DNA of 61,096 nucleotides from Stagonosporopsis chrysanthemi. Taxonomy: Eukaryota > Ascomycota > Dothideomycetes > Pleosporales > Didymellaceae. The stretch is from contig JAFISE010000171.1 of assembly GCA_022560025.1 (NCBI GenBank), forward strand, positions 2,850-63,945, written 5' to 3'. The notes beneath the pieces are model-generated. The model was not told the origin of the DNA. It was given only the letters and a program-made list of their open reading frames with translations, and searched no databases. Both the position numbers and the translations under genes were made by a program. This document shows positions 46,493-58,300 of the stretch, in pieces (the first letter of the stretch is position 1; each line of letters opens with the position of its first letter).

Positions 46493-49090
46493 ATGCCCTT
46501 ACCTCTAGCTAGCAACAAGGCTAATAGAGCATCTAGCATACTGCAAGATCTTAAGGGCCTTAAAATAATTGCACCCTAGACTATAAAAGGTAGAACCTAG
46601 CAATTAGTTTACTTGCTAAAGCAACTGCAGCGCAGTCTCTAGGAAAGTAAAGAGAGCAAGGCAATACTAATTGCATAGGACAGATAGTAGAGTACTACAG
46701 CTTAGGCTAGAGATCTTGTTGCGCTACATCTGCAATAGGGTTCTGCCTCTTGCACTAGATATGTCTAGACTTAATTTAGAGAAGCTGCCTACACCCTTAC
46801 TAGCTATCTACATCTATATTGCCTTAACTGTAGGCATATATTACAATACCTAACAGTAAAAAGTATTAGAACTAAGCATATGCTAAATTACCTAAGGTCT
46901 TAAACCTGTTTGCAAATTAGAACGCCTTTACATAGCTAGCTATCTACTACACTACAACAATAACAATCTTAGCAGGCTACTATTCTACATCTAGCATACT
47001 TAATACTTGCTTTTAAAAAGAAAATTGTACAGCTTGTTATTAACAACAATTAGTTATTCTAAACAGTTAAGCAGCTATTATTTTAACAGTTTATACGCTT
47101 CTTTTAGCCTAAGGCTGTGTTAACTAGCTGTTATAAATTTAGCACGTTATTTAAGTATTAATTTAAAGACGCTAAGGCAGCACAACTCTAGGACCTTAGT
47201 AAACATACAAGGCTATCTATTGCACTTAACGCCTAGACTTCTAGTAATTACCTAAGCTTCCTAGCAATTAAAGGATACTATATTAACAACAAGTAGAAGC
47301 TTTAAGAGGTGCTACTAGATTTTATCCCTATGCGAGGAAGGTATACTAGAACGTCTATAGCTAAGGAAGTTATACAAGTCCTCTAAAGTACAAGTACTAC
47401 AAAAAGGTTGCTTAGTATTACATGCAATAATGCGAGTAATAACAGTACTTTATTATAGTTAGTTAAAGCTCTTTTGGCTAAAGAAAGTTACACATAGAGC
47501 TCTAGAGAAAATACTATCTCTTGCTTTGCGCACGTAATTAATCTTGTTGTTTAGGATATTATATTCTATCTAAAGCTGTCAGCTTCTCTAGAAATAGAAC
47601 AGGGGGAAACACTGCAATCTTGCTACGTTTAAAATATTTAAATAGATATATTAGTCCCTAATTCTTTATACAAGGTAAACTTTCTTTTATTATAGACATT
47701 TATTACATACTTATAAAGACACAGCTGCAGGCTATTGTTATTGCAATTAATCTATTGCTTTAACAATTTAAGAGGTTTTTAGCAACCTAGCAGAACCTAC
47801 TAGCAAGCAAACACCTGTTAGTTATTTAGGACGTAAAAACAAGGTAGAATTCTACGTATAATATATGTAAACGCGCAGTTAAGCTTTAGCTATATATTGA
47901 CAAATAGCTTAAGCAAGAAATCTAGCTAAAAGGCACAAGTTTCAAAGCTAATCAAGATACTGCTAAGGCAGATTTTAAAGACCTTAAGAAACTCCGCCTT
48001 AGAGTATCTAAGTAGCACTATCTCTAGGCAATTACACACATGCTAAAGAACTTCAAGGTAGCAACAGGCTATCTAAGTAAGAACTACAAGCCTTATATTC
48101 TATACATCTAGCTTATGTATAGACGCTTTTTTAATTTCTTAGAAGATATAACTAGCAAGCTTAGAGAAGATACTAACAGCGTTGACAGCAATAAGTAGCT
48201 AGACGTTGTTTAGGCTGCAGCAAATAAAGGTCGTGCAAAGTTGTCAAAATACTACGCAAGAACAAGTAGAGATTAGGGTTTTCTTTTTAATTGCGCAACA
48301 ATTCTAGACCCTACGCAAAAGCTAACTGCTTATAAGGTACTGTTATTACAGTTTGTTATCACAGCTACATGCTAACAAGATCTAGGATGAGTTGTGGGAA
48401 GTTTATTAGAAGCATACTTACTGTCAAGAATTTTTAGACTATCTAGACTGCTATGATAGTACTAAGACTAGGGGTAATAGCCTAGTCTCTAACACTATCT
48501 TAAGGCAATTGTTAGAGGGTGAATGGTTTTGTAAGCTAGCTACACTAATTTAATTACAGTTAGCAAGCTTTTCTGCACATAGTTAAAGTTCAACTTTTAA
48601 TACAGATAAGAATATAGGCCTAACTAGATTTAAAGGGGAGTCCTATCTAAGTACACCCTGCGTTCTATTAGGCGACGGCTTTAATATCTTAGAGTAGTAG
48701 AAGTTAAACAAAGCTTCTTATCCTTATCTTGCACAAGTTGCAAAAGATATTCTAGCAGTACCTATCTTACAAGTAGGAGTAGAGCGAGTATTTAATACTG
48801 CTAGAGACGTGCTTAGAGATTAGAGGCACAGACTTTCTGCCTAAGCTATCTAAGAGATTATAATCCTAAAGGATTCAATATTCTTAGAGGCTACAGTAGA
48901 GGACGACACCCTACCCTATAATAAGGTAGATAATCTTCTTAAGTTGCCTGCCTGTGTTGAGCTAGTGAGTAAGATTAGAATTGATATTGAGAGCGAAACA
49001 GATAAAGATATTAAAGAGGTTGGCCTATCTACTCCTTTACAAAGGGAATAGCGGCTACAGAAAAGAGTAAAGCCTACGCAATACAGAGAG
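46493..49090 (+). pseudogene. hAT transposase relic of element D
   Basis: Plus strand. An RNase-H-like core is visible from about 47140: FKDAKAAQL, TSSNYLSFLAIKGYYIN, LLDFIPMRGRYTRTSIAKEV, TTKRLLSITCNNASNNSTLL (original Asp of the DNASNN motif changed to Asn) and CFAHVINLVV near 47520. The C-terminal hAT dimerisation domain is clear at 48725-48890 (AQVAKDILAVPILQVGVERV, then FNTARDVLRD). Numerous TAG stops. The start ATG at 46493 is a guess. The protein would cut and paste the element as a dimer in the nucleus. Confidence 0.85.
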
Positions 49091-49449
49091 TAGCTGTTAT
49101 TAATAACTGTAATAACTAGTTATTTAACACGTAGAAAATCTAAACTAAAATTACTAAACTTAATAATAAAATTGCGCAACTATTCTAAATTAAGAAATAA
49201 AGTTAAGCTACTATACTATATTTATATTAGCGTAGATATAACCCTGCTAGGTACCCTAAACCTAACCCTGACCTAGGTCTGTGCAACCTAACCTCTACCC
49301 CTACCTACGCTAGAGGTACCTCTACCTAACCCCTACCCCTGGCCTGTGCAACCCCTACTCTACTACTACTTCTAGGTCTGTGCGACCCCAACTCTACCCC
49401 TACCTACTGCTAGGTACCCTACACCTATTTGCTAGCCTACTAGTTACTA

Positions 49450-50188
49450 CTAAAAATACTAAAGAGTTTAAGAGTACAATATATAACTCTATAGTAAAGG
49501 TATATATATACCTTATTAACTTTATAGGCTAGAGTAGGCTATAAGTAACTAATATAGACTACCTTCTCTTATAGTATACTAAGTTTTCTAATATTATATT
49601 AGAAGACAACTTAAAGGTTCTTTTTAAACACAGTTAAAACAACCTAGGTATTTATATACTAGAAGGCAAGAGCCTGCCTTTTAAACTACTCTATAGTCTC
49701 TTAAAAGCTAAGTTAGTAGTATTGTAAAAGTACTTAACTAACTTTATAGCAAGAGGTTAGATATAATGCTTAAGATTGCTAGTAAGTACCTTTATACTCT
49801 TTGCAAAGAAAAAAGATAGCAGCCTATACCTTTATATTAACTATAGAGGCCTTAACAAGGTTACTATAAAAAACTACTACTTTCTACTCTTAATATCTAA
49901 ATCTTTAAAGTGTCTTTTATAAGCAAAAATATATTTAAAGTTAGATATTAAAGATACTTACTATAGAATTAGAATTAAAGAAAGAGATAAATAAAAGATA
50001 GCTTTTTATATAAGATATAGCTATTTTAAATATAAGGTTATGCCTTTTAGCCTTACTAACGCTCTTGCGTAATTTTAGGTATATATTAACAAAGCTTTAT
50101 TAGGTCTAATTAATATATTCTATATTATATACTTAGATAACATCTTAATCTTTTCTAATACAAAAGAGAAGTATATACTCTATGTAAA
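49450..50188 (+). pseudogene. Reverse-transcriptase relic of element G
   Basis: Plus-strand RT: FAKKKDSSLYLYINYRGLNK near 49800-49860, then LKLDIKDTYYRIRIKE (first catalytic Asp), MPFSLTNALA near 50040-50070 and the catalytic strand IIYLDNILIFSN near 50122-50160. The frame is broken at 50189 by a solo LTR and continues from 50477 on. Confidence 0.8.
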
Positions 50189-50193
50189 AGAAG

Positions 50194-50471
50194 TGTAAGA
50201 ACAAGCCTAGTTCTTTAAGCCTACCTTACATCACCTGACAACTACTCGACTCAGATCCGTCTTCCAACTGCTCGTTGGTACAGTCTTCCCCGAGCTTCTA
50301 GGTATAAGAGGGGAAGCCTCTACAGAGTTTAGATAGATAGTTTTGAAGTATCCTTTCGTACAAGACCTATAGGAATAGAGATCTAGTCCTGCAGTTTATC
50401 CTAGTGCTTCCATACACCTCGTAGCGGATACCTATGCAATTCGGACTCCTCTAGCATCCTGCGTCGTTATA
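50194..50471 (+). repeat. Solo LTR (278 bp) of the B/C Gypsy family, nearly unmutated
   Basis: Same 278-bp LTR as B and C, flanked by TSD AGAAG (50189-50193, 50472-50476). Its GC content and many preserved CA/CG sites (for example GCGTCGTT, CCCCGAGC) stand out from the AT-rich surroundings. It is inserted within element G pol. Confidence 0.93.
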
Positions 50472-50476
50472 AGAAG

Positions 50477-52910
50477 TACTTAAAAGACTCTGCAACTACA
50501 AGCTATTTATTAAGCTTTTAAAGTATAAGTAGTATACTTAGCATACAGAGTACTTTAGATATATTGTCTTACTTACAAGAGTAAGTATTAATCTATAACA
50601 GGTTAAAACAATCTAAAATTAGCTATTACTAGCTATAGTACGTAATATCTAGGTGTTTATTAGATTTATAAACTACTATTGCTAGTTTATTGCAAGATTT
50701 AGCTGTATAGTCTTACTACTAACGTTTCTTACTAAGAAAGAAGTAGAATAGGCCTAGAGCAGCCTTGCTATAAAAAAGGAAGAAAGCTAAGCTCTATAGC
50801 TCTTGCTAAAAGCAGTTAAAGTCTTTAATTAGCTAAAAAATATATTCTTAGAAGTTCCTATCTTAGTATATTTTAAAAAAAGAAAAAGACTAGACTTAAA
50901 GTTAATACGTTAGGCAGCGCTATATTAGGTATTCTAAGCTAGTACAGCCTAGAAACTAAAAAAAAAACTAGTAGAGGCTAGCAGACTTTTACTTGCACAA
51001 GTTAATTACTATAGAGTACAACTACAATACATATAACTAAGAATTGCTTGCAATAGTTAGTAGTATTAAGTATTAGTGCTACTACTTCTAGAAAATCTAT
51101 TTTAATATCTTTATAGACTATATAAACTTTAAATAGTTTATAGAAACTAAGGTATTAAATAATAGACAGATAAGATTGTATTTAGTATTAAGCTAGTATA
51201 ATTTTACACTCTCTTACTAATTAGGAAGTATAAACCTAGCTAACAGCTTATTATAGCAACTTAACTATATATTAAAAGTATAATATCTTTTTTAAAAATA
51301 TAATAAGGCCTTTATACAGCTCTTTAAAGACCTACTTGTAAGTAAAAGAGATACTAGCTTGTAAGTTTTAGCAGTGTTTACTAGATTAACTAGATTAAAG
51401 ACCTTACTAAAGAAGACAGGGCTAGCTCTAAGTAAATTTTTAAAAGTAGAAGAATAATTACCTAAAGCTAAAAAGGCAGCTAAAGAAGTAATTAATATAG
51501 AATCTAATAAGGTGTGTATAAGTAGTAAGAGTAACTTAATTAAAAGCTATAATACTATATAGTAGCCTAGTAATTTATATAGAGAGCTGCTTAAACTTAT
51601 AATAATAATAAAAAAAGCTTCTATAATAGAAGAGTATTTAAACAGCTTACTTGCTAGTAATTTTAGCGCAAAGAGAATACTAGAGAAGCTCTAGCACTAA
51701 TATTAATAGAAAGAGATAAAAGCAGATATAATATAGTACTATTATAAGTGTATACCTTATAAGAGTTAACACCTGCTTAGTATTAGCTTTATAGCTTACT
51801 AGCGCCCCTTTCTCTACTAGATTAAGTATAGTAAGAAGTAATAATAGATTTTATTACTAAACTACTACTAAGTAAAACAAATAGCATTGTGTATAATACT
51901 ATACTTATAGTAGTATACTGACTTATAAAAATAGCATACTATATAGCTATAAGAAGAGACTAAGACAGTATCAACTTAGCTTAGGCTTAGATTAGAAAAG
52001 TAATTTAACTCTATAGTATATCTAAAAGAGTAATCTTAGACAGAGGTCTCTTAATAAATACTAAATACTAGGATATATTTTAGCACTACTTTAACTTAAA
52101 GAAGGTCTTCTTGTCTGCTTACTACTCTTAGACAGATAGACAGACTAAAAGACAAAACTAAACGCTAGAATAGTACCTTTAGTGCTATTATTTTCTAGAA
52201 CAAGATAATTAGGCCTTGTAGATATTAATTATAGAGTTTGTATATAATAATAGTATATACGTAACTTTAAAGAGCACTTTATTTATAGTAAACTATAGAA
52301 TAACCTCTTATAGTAAAGATTAGCCTATAATACTCTTTAAGTAGAGAGAATTACCTCTAGGAAGGTAGATTGCTATAAAGGTCCTGCAAATACAAAAAGA
52401 GTGTAAAAGCAAGATTATTACTATTAATACCTACTAAGAAGCGTACTAAAATAAAAGCAAGCTTACTATACCTTTTAAAATTAGAGACTAAGTTAAAACC
52501 TCTAATTACTATATAAAGTCTACCTAGCTAAAGTAGAAGCTAGACTAGAAGTATATTAGACTAAAGTATATAGTAGCTTAAATTAGCTTAATAGTGTTTA
52601 AAGTAGACTTCCTAAGCTTACAAGCAGTATATCTAGTATTCTATGTATTATTACTTAAGCCTTTTAACTATAAAGAGTTAATTGTATACTTAAAAGTTAA
52701 AATTATAGATACTTTACACACTTTTAGTAATAATATATAAGAGGTAGAAAGAATAATTAAAGAAAATAAGAAAATAATAGCTAATAGCTTTATTATATTA
52801 AGTAGGTTAGTTACTCTAAGTCTAAGAACTTATAAAAGCTAGGAGTAAATATCTTCTCTAACACACTTAAATAATTCTAAGACAGTAATAAAATACTTTT
52901 AAAAAAGAGA
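50477..52910 (+). pseudogene. RNase H, integrase and chromodomain relic of element G
   Basis: Continuation of G pol after the solo LTR. It includes a damaged RNase H region (about 50600-51200), integrase zinc-finger-type text (about 51690-51780), integrase core (about 51800-52300, LKKVFLSAYYS and TDRQTKRQN-like) and a chromodomain (VERIIKENKKIIANSFIILS, about 52740-52800). Stops throughout. Confidence 0.6.
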
Positions 52911-53199
52911 CCTATAGAAGTATAGGCTAAAAGGTAGCTAGGTTAGCTACCTAAAAAAAAAGAGAATAGACCTATAAATATTAAAAAAATTCTAAGTATA
53001 AAAATCTAGAAGTACTTTTACCTGTTTTTTTCTACTAGGTTCTAAGGTATTTAATAGTACTTAGATTTGTTTAAAGAGTATAAAGAGTATTATAGCCTAG
53101 AATAGCCTATAATATTATATAGCAGGTTATAAAGATTAGAAATATAATTAAAAACTCTATTAGAAACTAAAGATATACTCTATAAGGGCAGGTATACTA

Positions 53200-54400
53200 A
53201 GAAAGGCTTAAAAGAAACTACTATTAACTAAAATACTAGAGAAAGCACTTTTATACTATAAAATAGTATAGAATATCCTACTAGACACTAAACTACTATA
53301 CTACAGCTTAAAAGTGTGTAAAAAAACACTGTCTTTCTTATACTTAACCTTGTTAATCTTATTAGTAGTAGTGCACTTTACTTAACTAGACTCTCTAGCC
53401 TTACAGGTCTCTAAAGTAGTAATCTTAGCTTTAAAAGTGTTAATCTTGCTAAGGGAAAATACTTCTCTAGATTAGCTATACTAGCCTTGCTTTTACCTTA
53501 TAACGTATTAGAATATAGTATTCTAGCATAGGATAGTATAGAATAGCTTAGAAAGAGCAAGACTAACTTTCTTAGATAGAAAGTTAGTTATAGAGTTAAT
53601 ATCTGCCTTAAGCTTGCGCTTAAAGGCTACAAGCTTAGCCTTAGTAGTTGCTTTGTTATACTTACAAGTCTTACTATATACTTTAGACTATAAGTTGTTG
53701 TGTTTACTTAAAGCGCTAGAGTAGAAGGTAAAGTAACTAGCTTAGGGCAAGTAGTTGCTATAAGAGTTAATAATACCTTATTCTAGCTTAGAATAGGCTT
53801 TAATAACTTACATCTAGATAGTCTTAGCAAAGATAATATAATACTTTATAATAAAGGCCTCTGTAGTAATCTTCTAAATAGTAGTAGTATTATTAGCTTC
53901 TTACTACTAAAAATAGCTATAGAGTATCTTAAGGTTCTTATTAAGGGCCTTAGCAAGCTATAATATATTAGAAGAGAGTATAATACTATAAAATAGTACT
54001 AAATACTATAAAATAGTTACTATTAGATAAGAAGTAGTAAAAGTACCTTATATACTAGACAGATAGTGCATTCTTGATTAAAACAAGCTAGAGCTTAAAG
54101 TACTTGTAGTTTGCAGCAGTAAGAATAAAAAAGCCGCACTTAAAGGCGCTATAGAAGTAAACCTAGCTAGAAGTAAAATAGTAAACGCAGTAGGCGTATA
54201 CATAGTATAACATTGTAGTAGAATTAGCTATAATGTTTAAAACCTTGCCTTAATCTATTGTTACAGCTACAGACAGGTAACTATAAGCAACTATAGGTTA
54301 TTATAGAGTAAAATAGCTCTTAATAGTCTATAATACTATAGTTAGCTAAAGCTTGATTTAGAAAGGACAAGAATAGCACTTTCTAGCTACTGCTAGCTAA
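53200..54400 (-). pseudogene. Antisense ORF relic of element G
   Basis: Between G's chromodomain and 3' LTR the minus strand reads as protein for long stretches. One, about 54300-54000, has VAYSYLSVAVTID, GKVLNIIANSTTMLYYVYAY and FYSAFKCGFFILTAANYKYF; the other, about 53870-53300, has ITTEAFIIKYYIIFAKTI, SALSKHNNL and TTKAKLVAFKRKLKADINSI. Stops are mostly TAG, with a few TAA. I do not recognise a family. It need not be related to the antisense ORFs of A or C. Confidence 0.5.
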
Positions 54401-54755
54401 TCTAAGCTATAATAGGCTATAATAATATATAATAGCGCAGACTAGAATACTATCTTAAAGATCTAAAAAGAGTTAAAATTTTAAAAATATATACTAATTA
54501 GCAGGTAAGAGTAGAAGTAATAGACTAAAATAAAAGAGAAAGGACTATTATATAGTAATCTACTCTATAGTAGTAATATAGCAAGCACAGACTATTATAG
54601 TAAAGGTAAGGTAAAGGCAAGTAAGTAAAGGTAGGTTAAAATCTAGGAATTTAACAGAATTTCTAGATAGCTAAGATTACAACTAAATAAACCTCTCTAA
54701 ACTACCTAGTGCTAATATAAGCTATAATAGCCTACAGCTACTCTAGAAGCTCTAG

Positions 54756-55032
54756 TATAAGAACAAGCTTAGTTCTTTAAGCCTACTTTTTACTATCTAA
54801 TAACTACTTAACTTAGATCTGTCTTCTAACTACTTCTTAGTATAGTCTTTTCTAAGCTCCTAGGTATAAAAAAAAAAGTCTCTACAGAGTTTAAATAGAT
54901 AGTTTTAAAGTATTCTTTTGTGTAAGACCTATAGAAATAGAGATCTAGCCTTGTAGTTATTTTAGTGCTTTTAAACACCTTGTAGTAGATACCTATATAA
55001 TTTAGACTCTTTTAGCATTTTGCATTGTTATA
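54756..55032 (+). repeat. Solo LTR of the B/C Gypsy family, RIP-mutated
   Basis: 277 bp, starting TATAAGAACAAGC and ending GTTATA. Flanked by TCTAG and TCTAA, a 5-bp duplication with one RIP-type change. It lies just upstream of the 3' LTR of G. Confidence 0.88.
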
Positions 55033-55075
55033 TCTAAAAGATACCTGCCTAGGTTGTTTAGTCTTAAAAGAAAGA

Positions 55076-55283
55076 TATTATTAGCCTTCTAGGTTTATAA
55101 AGGGTGTAAGGCTAAACAGCAGAGCTTACTATAAAGACTAGAAGTCTGCTATACTATTCCTGCTTAGAAGCAAACAGTCTACTATCTACTAATTAAACCT
55201 GTACCTAATCTCTAGATATTATACTACTTGTTACTTTAATACTTTACTTTTTTCTATACCTCTAGACTATAGGTTCTAATATA
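55076..55283 (+). repeat. 3' LTR of element G
   Basis: Matches 41440-41645; preceded by the polypurine tract. Confidence 0.75.
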
Positions 55284-55354
55284 AATTAGACTAACAAGTT
55301 TTAGAGCTAGCTTTAGACTAATAAAGATATTGCTAATTTAAGATCCTAATAAGA

Positions 55355-58300
55355 ATACCTATTTGCTAGCTTAGGCTAAGAGTAAGAGTTAAGTAAAGGT
55401 ACCTCTAGTATAGATAAGAGTAGAGGTTAAGTTGTATACACTTAGGTTAGAGTTAGGTTTAGAGTACTTAGCAGAGTTATATCTATACTAATATAATTAT
55501 AGTAGTAGCTTAACTATTTCTCTTAATTTAAAATAGTTGTATAATTTTATTATTTAGTTTAGTAATTTTAGTTTAGATTTTCTACGTGTTAAATAACTAG
55601 TTATTATAATTATTAATAACAGCTACTCTCTATATTATATAGGCTTTGCTCTTTTCTACAGCTGCTATTCTCTTTATAAAGAAATAAACAGACTAATCTC
55701 TTTAATATCTTTATCTATTTTGCTCTTAATATTTATTCTAATCTTACTTACTAGCTTAATATAGGTAGGCAACCTAAGAAGATTATCTACCTTATTATAG
55801 AGTAGAGTATTATCTTCTACTATAGCTTTTAAGAATATTAAATTCTTTAAAATTATAATCTCTTAGATAGCTTAGGTAGAATATCTGTGTTTTTAATCTC
55901 TAAGCACGTCTCTAGCAGTATTAAATACTTGCTTTACTTCTACTAATAAGATAGGTCCTACTAGAATATCTTTTATAACTTGTATAAGATAAGAATAAGA
56001 AGCTCTGTGTAACTTCTACTACTCTAAGATATTAAAGCTATTGCCTAATAGAATGCAGAGTATACTTAAATAAGACTCTTCTTTAAATCTAGTTAGGCCT
56101 ATATTCTTATCTATATTAAAAGTTAAACTATAAATATATATAGAAAAGCTTACTAATTGTAATTAAATTTATAGAGCTAGCTTATAATAATATTCACTCT
56201 ATAATAATTGCCTTAAGATAGCGCTAGAGACTAGGCTATTTCTCTTAGTCTTAGTACTATTATATTAGTCTAGATAGTCTAAAAATTATTAATAGTAAGT
56301 ATACTTATAACAAACTTTCTATAACTTATCCTAGATCTTGTTAGTATATAGCTATAATAACAAACTATAATAATAGTACTTTATTAGTAGTTAGCTTTTA
56401 TACAAAGTCTAGAATTATTATATAATTAAAAAGAAAACTCTAATCTCTACTTATATTTACGTAATTTTAAATATCTTTGTATAACCTTTATCTACTGCAG
56501 CCTAAACAAAGTCTAGCTACTTGTTGCTATTAATACTGTTAGTATCTTCTCTAAGCTTACTAGTTATATCTTCTAAGAGATTAAAAAGGCGTCTATATAT
56601 AAGCTAGATAAATAGAATATAAGGTATATAGTTCTTACTTAGGTAGCTTATTACTACTTTAAAGTTCTTTACTATTTGTATAATTACCTAGAGATAGTAC
56701 TACTTAGATACTTTAAGGTAGAGTTTCTTAAGGTCTTTAAAATCTGCCTTAGCAGTATCTTAATTAGCTCTAAAACTTGTGCCTTCTAGCTAGATTTCTT
56801 GCTTAAGCTATTTATTAATATATAGCTAAAGCTTAACTACGTGTCTATATATATTTTATTTACAATTCTATCTTATTTCTATGTCTTAAATAACTAATAA
56901 GCGTTTGCTTACTAGAAGGTTCTACTAGGTTGCTAAAAACCTCTTACATTATTAAAGTAATATATTAATTACAAAAATAACATCTTGCAACTATGTCTTT
57001 ATAAGTATTTAATAAATATCTATAATAAAAGAAAGTTTACCTTGTATATAGACTTAAGTACTAATATATCTATTTAAATATTTTTAATATAGTAAGATTA
57101 CAGTGTTTTTTTTATTTAATTTTTAGAGAAGCTAACAGCTTTAGATAGAATATAATATTCTAAACAACAAGATTTATTACTTGTACAAAGTAAGAAATAG
57201 TATTTTCTATAGAGCTCTATATATAACTTTCTTTAGCTAAAAGAGCTTTAACTAACTATAATAAAGTACTGTTATTACTTATATTATTATATATAATACT
57301 AAGTAACTTTTTTATAGTACTTGTACTTTAGAAGACTTGTATAACTTTCTTGCCTAGAGATACTCTAGTATACCTTCTTTGCATAAAGATAAAATCTAGT
57401 AGCACCTTTTAAAGGTTTTACTTATTATTAATATAGTATTTTTTAATTGCTAAGAAGCTAAGGTAATTACTAGAAGTCTAGATATTAAGTGCAATAGATA
57501 GCCTTGTATATTTACTAAGGTCCTAGAGCTATGCTACCTTAGCGTCTTTATATTAATACTTAAATAATATGCTAAATTTATAACAGCTAGTTAATACAGC
57601 CTTAGGCTAAAAAAAGTTTATAAACTATTAAAATAATAGCTACTTAACTGTTTAGAATAACTGATTATTGTTAATAATAAGCTGTATAATTTCTTTCTTA
57701 AAAGTAAGTATTAAGTATACTAGATATAAAATAGTAGCCTGCTAAGATTATTATTATTATAGCATAGTAGATAGCTAGCTATATAAAGATATTCTAATTT
57801 GCAAATAAATTTAAGACTTAAATTAATTTAGTATATACTTAGTTCTAATACTTTTTACTATTAGGTATTATAATATATACTTATAGTTAAGGCAATATAG
57901 ATATAAATAGCTAGTAAGAGTGTAAGCAGCTTTTCTAAATTAAGTCTAGATATATCTAGTATAAGAAGTAGAACTCTATTATAGATATAACACAACAAGA
58001 TCTCTAGCCTAAGCTATAGTACTCTACTATTTGTCCTATGTAATTAGTATTACTTTCCTTTCTTTACTTTTCTAGAGACTGTGCTGTAGTTACTTTAGTA
58101 AGTAGATTAATTGCTAGGTTCTACCTTTTATAGTCTAGGGTGCAATTGTTTTAAAGCTCTTAACATCTTACAGTATACTAAATACTCTATTAGCCTTGTT
58201 GCTAGCTAGAGGTAAAAGCATAGCTATAATAATTAAACGTAATAATTAATTATAATATAATATTTTAGTAGAAAATAAAAATAGTATAGATAGGTTTAGA

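Larger units (their letters stand above)
43418..49439 (+). mobile_element. hAT-superfamily transposon D (6.0 kb)
   Basis: Terminal inverted repeats TAGGCTAGCAAATAGGT (left from 43418, right ending 49439) are flanked by a perfect 8-bp target duplication CTAGTTAC (43410-43417, 49440-49447), diagnostic of hAT. Both ends carry GC-rich subterminal arrays of CCTACCCCTA / TAGGGGTTAGG type repeats (about 43430-43565 and 49250-49425), the usual transposase-binding arrangement. D encodes a hAT transposase and a second upstream ORF, both on the plus strand. It sits inside element G. Confidence 0.92.
41440..55283 (+). mobile_element. Gypsy element G (chromovirus, plus strand), interrupted by hAT D and a solo LTR
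   Basis: Direct repeats of about 206 bp (41440-41645 and 55076-55283) share TTATTAGC, TTTATAAAGG, TAAGGCTAAACAG and AGGTTCTAATA at the end. A polypurine run (AAAAGAAAGA, near 55065-55074) precedes the right one, fixing plus orientation. Without hAT D (6030 bp with its duplication) and solo LTR 50194-50476, G is about 7.5 kb. Gag-type sequence lies before the hAT insertion and RT to chromodomain after it. Confidence 0.75.
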
